In this document: positions 33,418 to 43,731 of the stretch, piece by piece
Position numbering within the stretch: the stretch's first letter is position 1
Layout of the letters: each line of letters opens with the position of its first letter
Origin: Siphonodentalium dalli
Lineage: Eukaryota > Mollusca > Scaphopoda > Gadilida > Siphonodentaliidae
Reading direction: 5' to 3'
Assembly (NCBI GenBank): GCA_032622095.1
Contig: CP136066.1
Span: forward strand, 196,220,816 to 196,284,815
DNA: 64,000 bases
Notes under the pieces: model-generated
What the model was told of the DNA's origin: nothing
The model's database searches: none
What the model saw: only the letters and a program-made list of their open reading frames with translations
Program-made: the position numbers and the translations under genes

Positions 33418-34560
33418 TAGGGCTGCCACGACTACCAGGTTTCATAGTCGACTAATCGTCCGTTGTAGTCGAAGGTTAGTCGATTAATCGTATATATATA
33501 CATTCAGGCACAACGAGACATAAATGCAAAATTACGCTAAATACTTTACATCCTTTCAGACCAGAGTTAAAACTGTCGGCGTTCCTTCTTTTATTTGATA
33601 GTAAATTGATACATTTTTGGGGAGTATTCATGCGCTATATCGACCCAATATAATTATAAACATGTCCTTACTGTTAAATATTGGCCAGTATAAATGATTC
33701 AATGGAAGCAATTATCAAAAACTTCACACACGGACCACTAAATTGCGCAGCTTAAAGCTAATCTCGACAGACTCGCCGCCGATACGAATTTCGGTAGACC
33801 ACGTGCTTCACAAATTTACGCGGGAAATAAAGCCGGCAAATACACGCACTTGCACTAGCGTTACTGAACGGGAATTTATGTAAACAGTGGCGGATATTTG
33901 AGGGTATCATGGGCTGCGTACAGTAGTCACCATTCCTGACTTATAACACCAGGGAATTTCCCATGAAGACTTGTCAAAAGACTTGCCAATACTCAATAAT
34001 TACAAGAAAGAAATGAAACAACAGAATAGTTTATATACATTACCATTTTCTCGAATGTATTCAGAAATAATAACACAAACACCAATTCACGTTGTCTGAT
34101 CGCTACTAGTAATTGGTCCTAATTACGATCAATAAACTAAAAGGAGCACTCGAAAATAGTCCAAACAACAATACTACTAGTAGGACTGGATTCTAGGATA
34201 ACATTCACGTGCGGAATTCTTTGAAACCGACAGTAAGCGTGCACTGCTGCGGCTTCGAAAGATCAAAGGCAAAGCGCGCCGCCACAGAACAGGCTGGCGA
34301 CGATTGTGATATCGTATATGTACATTTCGTTGCCGCGACAGATCAAAGGTTTCTGCTGTCTATGAGTTCATGTTCATATCAGAACCCTCATCCTGTCGCA
34401 TTTTAGTTACATTTTCGACGTTAATTGTTGCTTCAGGATATGTTATCAGCGCATACATACATAACCATACCATCCGACGATCGTCGACGAAAATTAATAA
34501 CCTTCGACTACCACACTTGCCGACGGTTAGTCGATTAATCGAATAATCGCGGCAGCCCTA
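33418..34560. mobile_element. Composite hAT-type element with 8-bp target duplication
   Basis: Ends TAGGGCTGCC and GGCAGCCCTA are perfect inverted repeats. Beyond them 'tagtcgactaatcg' and 'cgattaatcgactaacc' also mirror. ACTGTAAC flanks both sides (33410-33417 and 34561-34568), the 8-bp duplication made by hAT transposases. There is no transposase frame. The interior holds a 161-bp copy (33,919-34,081) of the DNA immediately left of the element (33,250-33,410). Confidence 0.85.
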
Positions 34561-34628
34561 ACTGTAACCAATACCTGTTCAGCTTCACCCACGTACTGTC
34601 AACGTCACGTGTATCCGTAAACAGGACC

Positions 34629-34988
34629 ATTTCACGTGTTGAATTCTTTGAAACCGACAGTAAGCGTGCACGACTGCGGCTTCGAAAAGATCAAAGGCAA
34701 AGCGCGCCGCTACCGAACAGGCTGGCGACGATTGTGACAGCGTATATGTACATTTCGTTGCCGCGAGAGATCAAAGGTTTCTGTCGTCTATGAGTTCATG
34801 TTCATATCAGATCCCTCACCCTGCCGCATTTTAGTTGCATTTTCGACGTTAATGATTGCTTCAGGATATGTTATCAGCGCATACATACATAACCATACCA
34901 TCCGACGATCGTCGACGAAAATTAATAACCTTCGATTATCACACTTGCCGAGGGTTAGTCGATTAATCGAATAATCGCGGCAGCCCTA
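34629..34988. mobile_element. Truncated second copy of the hAT right half
   Basis: Matches 34,200-34,560 throughout and ends with the same GGCAGCCCTA terminus. It lies head to tail about 70 bp beyond the complete element. Its left end is missing. Confidence 0.85.
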
Positions 34989-35065
34989 AATATGATCACG
35001 TGCGATGACGTCACTTCACCCTGTGTGTGACTTGCTCGCGTTTATCTTTTTCATGTGATAAAAAG

Positions 35066-35232
35066 TATCTCAAATTCGTTCTATTTTATAATTAATTTAT
35101 CAACCTCGTCCACTATATTCGATTTGAGCCTCGGTAAAACTCGGCTCATATCCAATTTAGTGAACTCGGTTGATAAATTCCGTATAATGCATATAAAATT
35201 ATGTAATAATTCTGACACGCATTTGAGATCCT
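35066..35232. mobile_element. Palindromic MITE, copy 2
   Basis: Same family as 17,819-17,966: 'tctcaaattcgttctatttt', 'tttatcaacctcgtcc' and the mirrored 'gaactcggttgataaatt'. It lies just downstream (minus strand) of the CIDE-N gene exon 2. Confidence 0.75.
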
Positions 35233-35349
35233 ATGTAATATTATAATACTCCACCCATATAAAGAACATGTATACATGTACCCCCTCCCCCACTTTGACA
35301 TACATGTACATGTACACACAAACTACAGCCTAATGACTATGACACTTAC

Positions 35350-35651
35350 TACCAAATCCAGAAGAGTATTCTGCACCTGCAGGTTGTGCAGCACTCTGGT
35401 TGGAATTACCGGTACCAGAAGCCTCCACAGTGGAGGAATTACCATGTTCCTCCACAGAGCTGCTTCCAGACGTCGATGTCGCTGGTGTGTCCACATGATG
35501 TACCACTTCTGGCATTCTTCGTCCGCCTCCAGGAGCAGCATAACGTTCCCCGGCCCGATTTCACCTAGAATTTCATCGTCCTCTACCTCCGTCCCATCGA
35601 TGTCCAAAACTAATTTGGCCCGATCCGAATTCAACTGTAGCTTCCCTGCAG
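35350..35651 (-). CDS. CIDE-N gene exon 2 with probable 1-bp deletion
   Basis: Acceptor AG at 35653-35652, likely donor GTAAGT at 35349. Frame 1 carries the end of the CIDE-N domain to about 35,512. From 35,515 a second frame reads PEVVHHVDTPATSTSGSSSV, the low-complexity composition expected of an interdomain linker. The natural joint would need one more G after 'gaagaatg'. Frame 1 stays open to the donor too, so an intact alternative protein cannot be excluded. Confidence 0.55.
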
Positions 35652-38403
35652 CTGAAATGAAAAAAGAAATTTCAATATACAATGTATTAAATTAAAAATG
35701 TCGTGCAAACTGTTCTCATCAAGTACTTTCATGTCTGGAATTAAAGTGCAGTCTGGAATATAAGTGCATGGTGGGAAACAGAAGACAGAAAACTTAAATG
35801 ACCTGGACATCTGGCCCACTAATTTATGGGCCGGCCCCAAATGAAAACATTTGAACCCCAGTCACCCAAATAACATTGAGGCTTCTTATAAATTTTAGCG
35901 AAAAATGCCAAATTGGTCACCAGTTTTGGAGAAGTTGGTTTTCTAAATGTTGGCAATAACATGTACTTGTAGATACATGACTTACATACATGTGTATATG
36001 GCCTTGACATCTCTGGCCCATAATTTATGTACCAACCCCAAATGAACAAATGTGAACCCCTGTTGCCCAAGGATGCTGCATAACCAAATTTGAGCCAAAT
36101 CGGCCTGGTTTTTATAAACTTGACAAAAAGATATAATATTTTCACATACATACATGCACATCAAGTCTGATTATTGGCAGCCTGTCAAGGACATTGACAG
36201 GTAATATGACCTTACGTGCCACGTAATGAAGCACCCACAGACTAGCATATTCATGTGCAAATATTGTGTTCGCACAGATTTTACGTCAGAAATACAGTCC
36301 TAATTGGCACATAGATTGCTATACACAAATGTACATCATATGATCATATCTAAATGCTGAAAGCCTTTAATGCCTTAAGACGTTGGTTTATTTGTTAACA
36401 ATAATCATTGCAATTACATATACCATACCGGTAGGCCTATATGGCATCACTCTAGAACCGTATTGATCAACTGTCAACAATCGCGAAAAACGGAAATAAA
36501 TAGGTCAAGCCCAGTGTTCCACCAATCGCAATAAACCGGAAGCACGTGACTTTTTCGCCCGAAATCTTGTCACGGTATAAAAATGCCTTGCATAGTATTA
36601 TAATTTTACTATGACGTCATAAATCTGATAGCCTATAGTAGCCCCTTGTGGGTGCTTACAAATGCCCCAATGTCCACCCCAATTGTAAACTGTGCCTGTC
36701 ATTGTGACCAGGACAAAATTTTGTGTTTAACTGTTTGTTACTTGAAATTAAACTTGATTCACAGTATGGTATACATTTTGTGGAGAGTAATTTACTGTAA
36801 ATTATTTATGGAAGATGGAAGAGCCAAGCTGTACAGGACTTACCATTCAGTCCTTGACTCCTATTAAAGAGTCCTTGTCTTACATGCAGAGACGTGGCTA
36901 GAGGGTTTCCGTTGGGGGGTGTCCACCTTTAGAATTCCAACTGCACCCCCCCTTGAATCAGACCAAACTGAAGTTTTGCGGAATTCCAGTTGCACCCCCC
37001 CCCCCCTTACACCCAAAATTTGCCCCTTGCACTCCTGGTAGCTTATTCTGAGTGGCTCTTATGGTTATTATAGACATATTGAGGAACAAAACCAAGATTA
37101 TATATGCACACTATGAACAAATTTACAGATCTGAACCTGAAAAATGCAAAAACCCTAACATCTAGTAGTCTAACCATGGTTCGGCCCGATGTGAGAATTT
37201 TTTTTTAATTATGAACAAGAAAATGCCAAAATCCCAACATCTAGAATGGCATCAAGCTTTCCTTGTGGAACATGGATATTTCCAATCTCACACATGTACC
37301 GCTTTGGTTGGAAATTTTCCAACTGGTGACCATCTTTTCAGATCATAATGCCCGGAGTGAGAACATTTTGAAATCTGAACAAGAAAATCGCAAAATCCTA
37401 GCATCTAGACTAGCCTCAAGCTTTCCAAGAGTTGGAAATTTCAAACATATGACACCCCCCTCGTACTACCTTAGGTTTGAAAATTTCCAACTGATGTAGG
37501 AAAATATAGTCTTCTTAAATTAACTAGCAGTTTTTGACTGGCCACTGGGGCAGGAACAGAACACAAGCTTTCTAAGAGTTGGAAATTTCGAACCTGACAC
37601 TACCCCAAAGACTGGAAAATTTCCAACTGATGACTATTTCAGTACAAAATTTCGACCAAAAGTCGGAAAATATGCAATTGTTGGTCTAAAAACAACACAT
37701 TCACCCTTAATAATTTGTTGGAAAAGCAAACTACAAGAACAACTTCAAGCTATTGTTGGTGTGAAATTTCCAACTAATTTTGTTTCAGGTATGAAATTTC
37801 CAACTATTGAAAATATTGACCAAAGTTGGGGGGGGGGGGTGAGACACCCCCCCCACAAACCCCCCCTGTCGCCACGTCCCTGCTTACATGAGACCACATC
37901 TCATACCGAATTGCTGAAGTTCGAAAGACTTCCAACAATATGAAATTTGTTTGTTTGTTTAGTTAGGGTTTAACGTCCGAGGATCTATTCTTGCTCCATG
38001 TTCGAAAATGTTACAACTTACTGTGGAACATGTTCAAACATGCTCCCCGGAGTCCCCACGGGGCCCAACAATATGAAAACTGGTAATGAAATGACTCAAC
38101 TTGAATAATTTGCTTATAGGCAATATTAGTACCGGTAATTAACTATAGCTATTTTGATTCATTATTCACTAACCACAGCCATTAGAAACAATACATGTAT
38201 AGTGCTTTATCGCGATTTTCAAATGACAGGCTCAAATTGAAATGTACCTGTCATTTTGACAGGCACAAATTTTTCAGTTATAATCAGGCTTGATGCACAT
38301 AAATTATTAAATACTTACCTTTGGTGATTAATTCAGCAATATTTGATGCGGATATAAACTTCTTCGTAGCTCTGGTTGAATTCCAAACCTTGAACACTGG
38401 CAT
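35350..38403 (-). CDS. CIDE-N-like domain gene, two exons, frameshifted
   Basis: Exon 1 (38403-38319) starts at ATG and encodes MPVFKVWNSTRATKKFIS, ending AELITK at a GTAAGT donor. Exon 2 (35651-35350) follows a 'tttcatttcag' acceptor and restores a GCT codon. It continues KLVLDIDGTEVEDDEIL and GPGNVMLLLEADEE. The F.VW....+K opening, the D.DGTEV.D core and the closing hydrophobic strand are the pattern of CIDE-N/DFF-type ubiquitin-like domains, which mediate homotypic oligomerisation. The 2.7-kb intron contains a hAT element and a SINE. After EADEE the frame appears shifted by one base, and a Ser/Thr/Gly-rich linker (ATSTSGSSSVEEHGNSS) opens in another frame. No downstream exon was found. Confidence 0.65.
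35700..36880. other. Intron of CIDE-N gene, tandem-like segments
   Basis: Two related segments of about 190 bp (35,800-35,960 and 35,990-36,150) share 'atttatgggccg/taccaacccc', 'caaatga', 'gaaccccagtc/tgttgccca' and 'tttataaa', a degenerate tandem pair. No exon was recognised. Confidence 0.45.
36887..37882. mobile_element. Non-autonomous hAT element, 996 bp, in intron
   Basis: Inverted ends CAGAGACGTGGC and GCCACGTCCCTG with one mismatch, flanked on both sides by CTTACATG (36879-36886 and 37883-37890), an 8-bp target duplication. The interior has no transposase frame. It carries about a dozen copies of 'gttggaaattt' or its complement, plus poly-C/G runs next to both ends. A fragment of the family is at 33,030. 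Confidence 0.9.
37946..38064 (-). mobile_element. Short SINE-like retroposon with CAAA tail
   Basis: A 14-bp target duplication, CCAACAATATGAAA, flanks both ends (37932-37945 and 38065-38078). On the minus strand the element ends 'cgttaaaccctaactaaac' followed by (AAAC)n, and begins 'gccccgtggggactccgggg'. The duplication plus short tandem tail identify target-primed insertion. No tRNA A/B boxes were found, so it may be truncated. Confidence 0.8.
38319..38403 (-). CDS. CIDE-N gene exon 1 (start codon to donor)
   Basis: 85 bp: 28 codons plus one base, from ATG at 38,403 to a GTAAGT donor at 38,318. The start is chosen because VFKVWN.. begins the domain family at residues 2-7 and no upstream in-frame coding is visible. 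The promoter is not recognisable. Confidence 0.65.
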
Positions 38404-38409
38404 GTTTCT

Positions 38410-39535
38410 ATTGCAGCAAAGCAGAGAATAATTCAGATATCACATGTACATATACATGTAAGTTGTAAAATCAATTAGTAATTTTAGTATAATAATATAA
38501 CACCAGGTTAAATCCAGAGCATTTCACTAATAATGTGATGTTTTACTAAATGCAGTGGGCTTCATGATACATGACATACATGTACTTCAATCATTTTTGT
38601 TTTCACATGTATATAAAACAATCCATTTTGTTACATGTACCATTTCCAGGCATTCTGCTATTTTCATAACTGCTTACATGTAACAGACCAGACACAAGTA
38701 ACAGACACTGCTCTGTAAATTTACTAAAATGTCACCTGCAGCTTGGTTGCCAATATTTTACCATGCTGTATACATGTACATTATACATGTACATAATACA
38801 TTGTAGATCAATACGTGTACATGCAAGCTGCGAAATATGGTGTCGGTCATTTCAAAATTGAGGTTCCCAGAAGGTGAATTTTATTATGCTACCCTGTAAA
38901 GAACGCTATAGTATCATAAAATTAACGTTATGGGAACCATATCTTCATCAGCTTTGTCAAAAATTCACCTTCTGTGAACCTCATTTTTGAAATGACCGGT
39001 ACCGTATTTCGCAGCTTGTGTACATGTACAAATAATGCAGAGTGGCTGAGAGTGCTGACTCAAAGAATGAATTCAATCTTGTGAAGGAAATCGTGTATTA
39101 GGGCAGTGCCATGGTCCAGCAGTTTAAGGGAAAGCCCAGCCAGATTATAACTCGCAAGCACGTTAGCCCATTACAGGAATTCCAACACAATTCATGACAT
39201 ACATGTACATTTACAGTGTATTGACGTAATCTTAAATTTTCTTGACTACTATACATGCACATGTACCTGTCTGGTTGTAAGTTCGACAATTTATTTACAT
39301 GTAAAAAATGCTTTCGAACAGTTTATGGCAAAATTGAGCCAACTACAGTTATCGCTTCACATATTCAGTTGATACACTGTATATTCTGGATTAAGGTTTG
39401 ATTGTCTGATTCACATTAATAAGGATTGTTCTCAATTTGTGCCTACCAACTTGTTAAATGATGCAGATTATGTGAAATATATGACGACACATTGCCACAA
39501 TAAGGACCTTTTTACAAATACAGTAGCACATGTAC
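38410..39535. other. Intergenic sequence rich in 'acatgtacatgta'
   Basis: Scattered 'catgtacatg' palindromes and the MITE at 38,826-39,020 occupy the gap between the CIDE-N gene and the transposase-like gene. No exon was recognised on either strand. Confidence 0.45.
38826..39020. mobile_element. MITE with about 57-bp inverted ends
   Basis: The left end 'aagctgcgaaatatggtgtc' is mirrored by 'gtaccgtatttcgcagctt'. Both arms continue through 'ggtcatttcaaaa' and 'cagaaggtgaattt'. The 195-bp element has no coding capacity. Its core resembles the inverted repeat near 19,100. Confidence 0.85.
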
Positions 39536-39540
39536 ATGTA

Positions 39541-42156
39541 TCAGAATAGATAGGCAAGTGAATGACTGTTGACATTCATAACTACATTTTGCCCCCCATA
39601 TTTATAAACACTAAGGGTCCATTTGAAATTCAAAGACAGATATGGAACAATGGATTTCTCACCTGTTCCACGAAGCCTATATGATAACACATGCAAATCA
39701 AATGTTGACTCCATCTTTTCCACAATAAAAAATTTGACATGATCAAGAACAATTACTTCCAAGAGAATACCAAATACTGGATCTTCTTCATCATACTCTA
39801 AAACTAAGGCACACCCTTCCTTATATTGTACACCATGGATAGTAACAGATGTCGCTGAATAAACACTGCTGACTGTCTGTAATACCAAAACTTCAAGTGG
39901 ATGTGCCAGTTCTGGGTGAATTTCTCTAAAGTTTATCTCAGATCCATTGCCAACCTGATCACCAGCAGACAAGTAATTACTAGACCTACCATTTTCATGT
40001 CCCATTTGCATATAAGCCATGTATAGTTGATGACGATTTACCATTGTGAAAGGCAAATTTTAGAAATTTTTATATTGCTTGTTCGCAAAATAGCCATTTT
40101 TCCCTTCAAATCGCACGCACCACTGGTGTCGCAAGGGGCCAAAGTACAGCATCTGGCTGGGATAATGGATCATGTAATGCATTTTTGGAATAAATGAAGC
40201 CCTTGGGTACAGTTCTTGGAAATTGTGGAGATATTCTGCTATTAAAACTTTGAGATAATATGCTGTGTCCCTTGAACAGTAAGTGGATAGACAAAATATT
40301 ACAATCTGCATTAGTCTCAAATAATTTGTCCAATTGGAATCACCAGCTGGTATCTTCCTTGCAATTATAAAAGGTAAAACTTGCAACAATGTCCACATAG
40401 CTGATGCACTTTGTTTCACTCTACCTGTACCATCCAGGTGATGTTTCTCTATAACCTGAGGTTTTGCACCACAATGCAAATAAGAGTAACAAAAGCCACT
40501 GATCTCATCATTCAGAAATTGCAGTGTGAAGAATTTCTTAACATAGATAAAATTATACAGAAGTTGTGCCATTTCATGAATTACAACACCTTCTAAAAGA
40601 ACATGCATGGGGTCATTCACAAGAGCATGAACTAAATTTAGGCTTGATATTTTGAGCAAACAGCTTTCGCCGTTAATACCCCAAACCTTACTCCAATATT
40701 TCTTGGCTTTGTCGCTAACTTTAGACAAATCATTAACATTATCAAGATGGGACTTTTGTGTTCTCAAAATGCATTGACGTTCAACAAGTTTGTGTCTAAT
40801 TTGGTCCTTTTCGATATTGCATTTTCTACAAGGTTTCAATGCAAACGATACACCTTCTTTGAATTTGCCTATCCAGTTGGCTGCCAGTGTATCTGCAACT
40901 ACGCATACCAACTTTCCGTTTATCAGATGATTGACTCCGTGCAAATTTAGCTCAATCCCAGTTGTAGATAATTCATTCACTGTGTTAATAAAATCACATA
41001 AAAGCTTGCTATCAGCCTGGTCATGTTTCATATCAACTGATTTACATATAGCAAGCAACTGAATTGCATGCAGCTTTGACCTAAATTCTGGAGGGATGTT
41101 AGCAATTGTATAGTAAAATATCAGGAGCTTATGTTTTTTGACATGACAACCAAGTGGATTCACAACCTCCATTTCATCACAGTTTAGAATAATCTGAATT
41201 GCACTTGGGTCAGATAAAAATAAGGGGTCAGTCTGTATAACAGACCCATCACAAATGTCATACATGTAAGTTGAATTATCAGTGTTGTGTGAGTTTTTGA
41301 CATATTTCCAAACCTCTGGCATTTGTAACAAATTATGTAAATTTGACTTCAATGGCACTATGTAACCAATTCTGGGAATGTGTTTTATAATCCCATTTTT
41401 TTTGACAAATCTAGTACCAAGCACAACTTCTTCTGGTTGGACATAAGTTGGTATATTCTTCTTATAATAAGTTTTTCTTTTGTAAGTTGTACAAAAATCC
41501 CCAAGACATGTGTCAGTGGCAATGTTATTAAGAAACTCTGTCTCTACATTCATGCCAACTAATTGTTGTTTTATTTGTTCTTTGACATAGTTAATGTGAC
41601 TTTCAACCAAACTTTTAGATGTTGTTATAACATAATCAATAGCTAACTGTGACAAGTTATGTCGAGTTTCTAACCCGAGAGCGAACATTGCATTGAACCA
41701 AATTGGCATGGGAGATGTTCTTTGCAAAATGCTTTCCCCAATTTCACATTCAAGACCAGGCCGACTACTAGTATCATCCTCAAGTTCAAAAGAAACATTA
41801 CTTTGCTCTATTTGCTGGCTATGTTCGCTGTGCTTTCTGTGAACATGTACTCTGTAATTCCCCCATATTTTTGTAGAATAATTGCAATGCCCAATTGTGC
41901 ATGTTACATAAAAATGAGGATCATGTTTATGTTTTCTAACATAGTGCTTCTTGAAGGTATCAAAATCCTCTGTTTCATATACGCACATATTAAACATGAA
42001 ATTTGGCTGTGAATCATCAAGCGACATAACAGTGTGACTGTCAACACCATTATTATGACTGGTGGTCCCAGGGTGCCCCCGGTGGAGTGGAAACATGCTT
42101 GTATCAAACTTCAAAGGTACATGTAGCAAACAAAACCCAATGCCAGAGCCAGTCAC
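39541..42156 (-). pseudogene. C2H2 and DDE-like transposase-related gene, one internal stop
   Basis: A frame of 698 codons (42,156-40,060) ends at TAA and continues in the same frame for 172 codons to 39,541. The first ATG in frame is about 20 codons in, at MFPLHRGH. Order: one degenerate finger and one full C2H2 finger (CTIGHC...HVHRKH), a linker, then a transposase-like body with NPLGCHVKKHKLLIFYYT, VVADTLAANWIGKFKEG, CRKCN, VNDPMHVLLEGVV and IPKMHYMIHYPSQML. A C-terminal beta-rich domain follows (DPVFGILLEVIVLD). These signatures belong to a widespread uncharacterised animal family related to CACTA/Plavaka-like DDE transposases; the superfamily is from memory and uncertain. It is either a transposon remnant or a recently silenced domesticated gene. 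Confidence 0.8.
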
Positions 42157-42159
42157 ACA

Positions 42160-43000
42160 TCACATTTTTCAAGATATTTAGTCTCAAATCAAACTGAAAG
42201 TTACAAAGTCGGTAAATTGAAGGACTTTTGAAGGACTTTTGTTAATCATTAATGTTAATTTGTTATGATCAAATCGTTCGGAGTAACAATTTGGACTAAA
42301 ACGTAGACATATTGTGTCACAAAATCAACAGAAATGCTCGGGAAAATACATGTTGTGAAGTTTAAAATCCCAAATAGAATAAACGTCCAACGTCGAGATC
42401 AAAACAAACGAACTGAATATGGCGCCAGTTCCTCGGCTATCGTCTGTCTGCCAATCCGATTCCTTTGACTGTAATCGGTGCCACTGCGCATGTCTAGAAT
42501 CGGTGCTACCAAAGTTTGGCAACCGGTGCGAATGTCGAAAACAAATGGCCGGGAAATTATTTAGAATTTGAAACGCCGTTTCCATAGGCCTACATGTTCG
42601 GATTTAAATAGCACATATACTTGATTAATACTTTACTTTGGTTGTCAAAAAGTGCTCTTGAATTAATTGCATTAAAATGGTTGTAAACATGTTGTGAACT
42701 ATTGTTTGTTGTTTTTTAAAGTTTTCTGCACAGAGTATTGTTTTGATTTAAATCAATGATTTAAAAAAAAAATCATTGATTTAAATCAATGATTTAAATC
42801 GGCCGATTTAATTCAGCCAAACCTGCCCGTACGCCTATGATAACAGATTGGAATCATCAGTCCACCTTTGTTGGAAAATGCTATAGGCCTGCACCAAAAT
42901 AATTAAATCGGATTTCGCGTCGTGTTACTAACAAGTTATAAATACGCTATAAAATTCAAACCAATTGTAGTCTATATAAGTCAAGAGACATACACGTTTC
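42160..43000. other. Upstream flank of the transposase-like gene
   Basis: Holds the ATTTAAATC palindrome cluster at 42,743-42,810 and no recognised exon. No terminal inverted repeat of a transposon could be matched to sequence downstream of 39,541 or of 35,350. Confidence 0.4.
42743..42810. repeat. Palindrome built of 'gatttaaatcaatgattta'
   Basis: Tandem, self-complementary 'atttaaatcaatgattt' units around an A10 run, ending 'aaatcggccgattta'. Probably the core of a small foldback element. Confidence 0.75.
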
Positions 43001-43014
43001 ACAACTCTGCCATA

Positions 43015-43566
43015 GAACACTAGTGTTCTCATGTTAGAACACTAGTGTTCTGACTCCCTCTTTGGAACAGAACACGTGTGTTCTAATATAGAACACTAGT
43101 GTTCCATGTCCACGGAATATATCATGCGTTGCTGCCTAAAATGCTCAATACTTAAGAAATGACTTCCGTTTTGCTATGTCTAAACACACATTGATAGCAA
43201 GCAATAAGGGAACAGAAAAATATTAACACTGATGTCCAGAAATGCAACTGTGACTTTGAACGGAGGCTATTTAACTGAAACCAAATTGCAGTCTCATGCA
43301 TATATATGACATGTGTATGAAAACAACGTTTTTCAACGTTGCGTATGAGTAATATTTATAATAAAGTACTTGACTGGACACCAATGGACCATATTCAATA
43401 GGATGCCATGAACTAGAACGCTAGTGTTCCAAAACAGAACACTAGTGTTCTCAGTGAGAACGGTAGCGTTCCATGTCAGAACACTGAGAGAACACGTAGG
43501 CTATGTGTTCTGTGTGGAACAGGTACGTGTTCTACCTAGAACATGTACGTGTTCTGTGTAGAACAC
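43015..43566. repeat. Cluster of GAACA(n4)TGTTC palindromes
   Basis: At least nine palindromes of the type AGAACACTAGTGTTCT, with variants using CGTG, CTGA or TGTACG centres, in two groups (43,015-43,105 and 43,413-43,566). About 300 bp of ordinary sequence separates them. The half-site resembles a steroid-receptor half-site, but the spacer is 4 rather than 3. This may be a regulatory cluster or a satellite-like expansion of one palindrome. Confidence 0.8.
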
Positions 43567-43731
43567 AAAGTTACGCGTAATGCGTCCGCATTTCTTACAG
43601 TGTAGTATATGGGGGTATAACACTATATCATGCAATTACAAATCTAACTCCACATTATGATACAATTGAAGCCTCCTCCCATAGAGCCAAGACAATAAGC
43701 TATTTGATGATTGGAGTTTTGTGTGAAATGA

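Noticed and set aside
43015-43110. Glucocorticoid-type response elements
   Set aside because: Half-sites fit, but the spacing is 4 bp rather than 3, and animals outside chordates are not expected to use that element. Kept only as an unexplained palindrome cluster.
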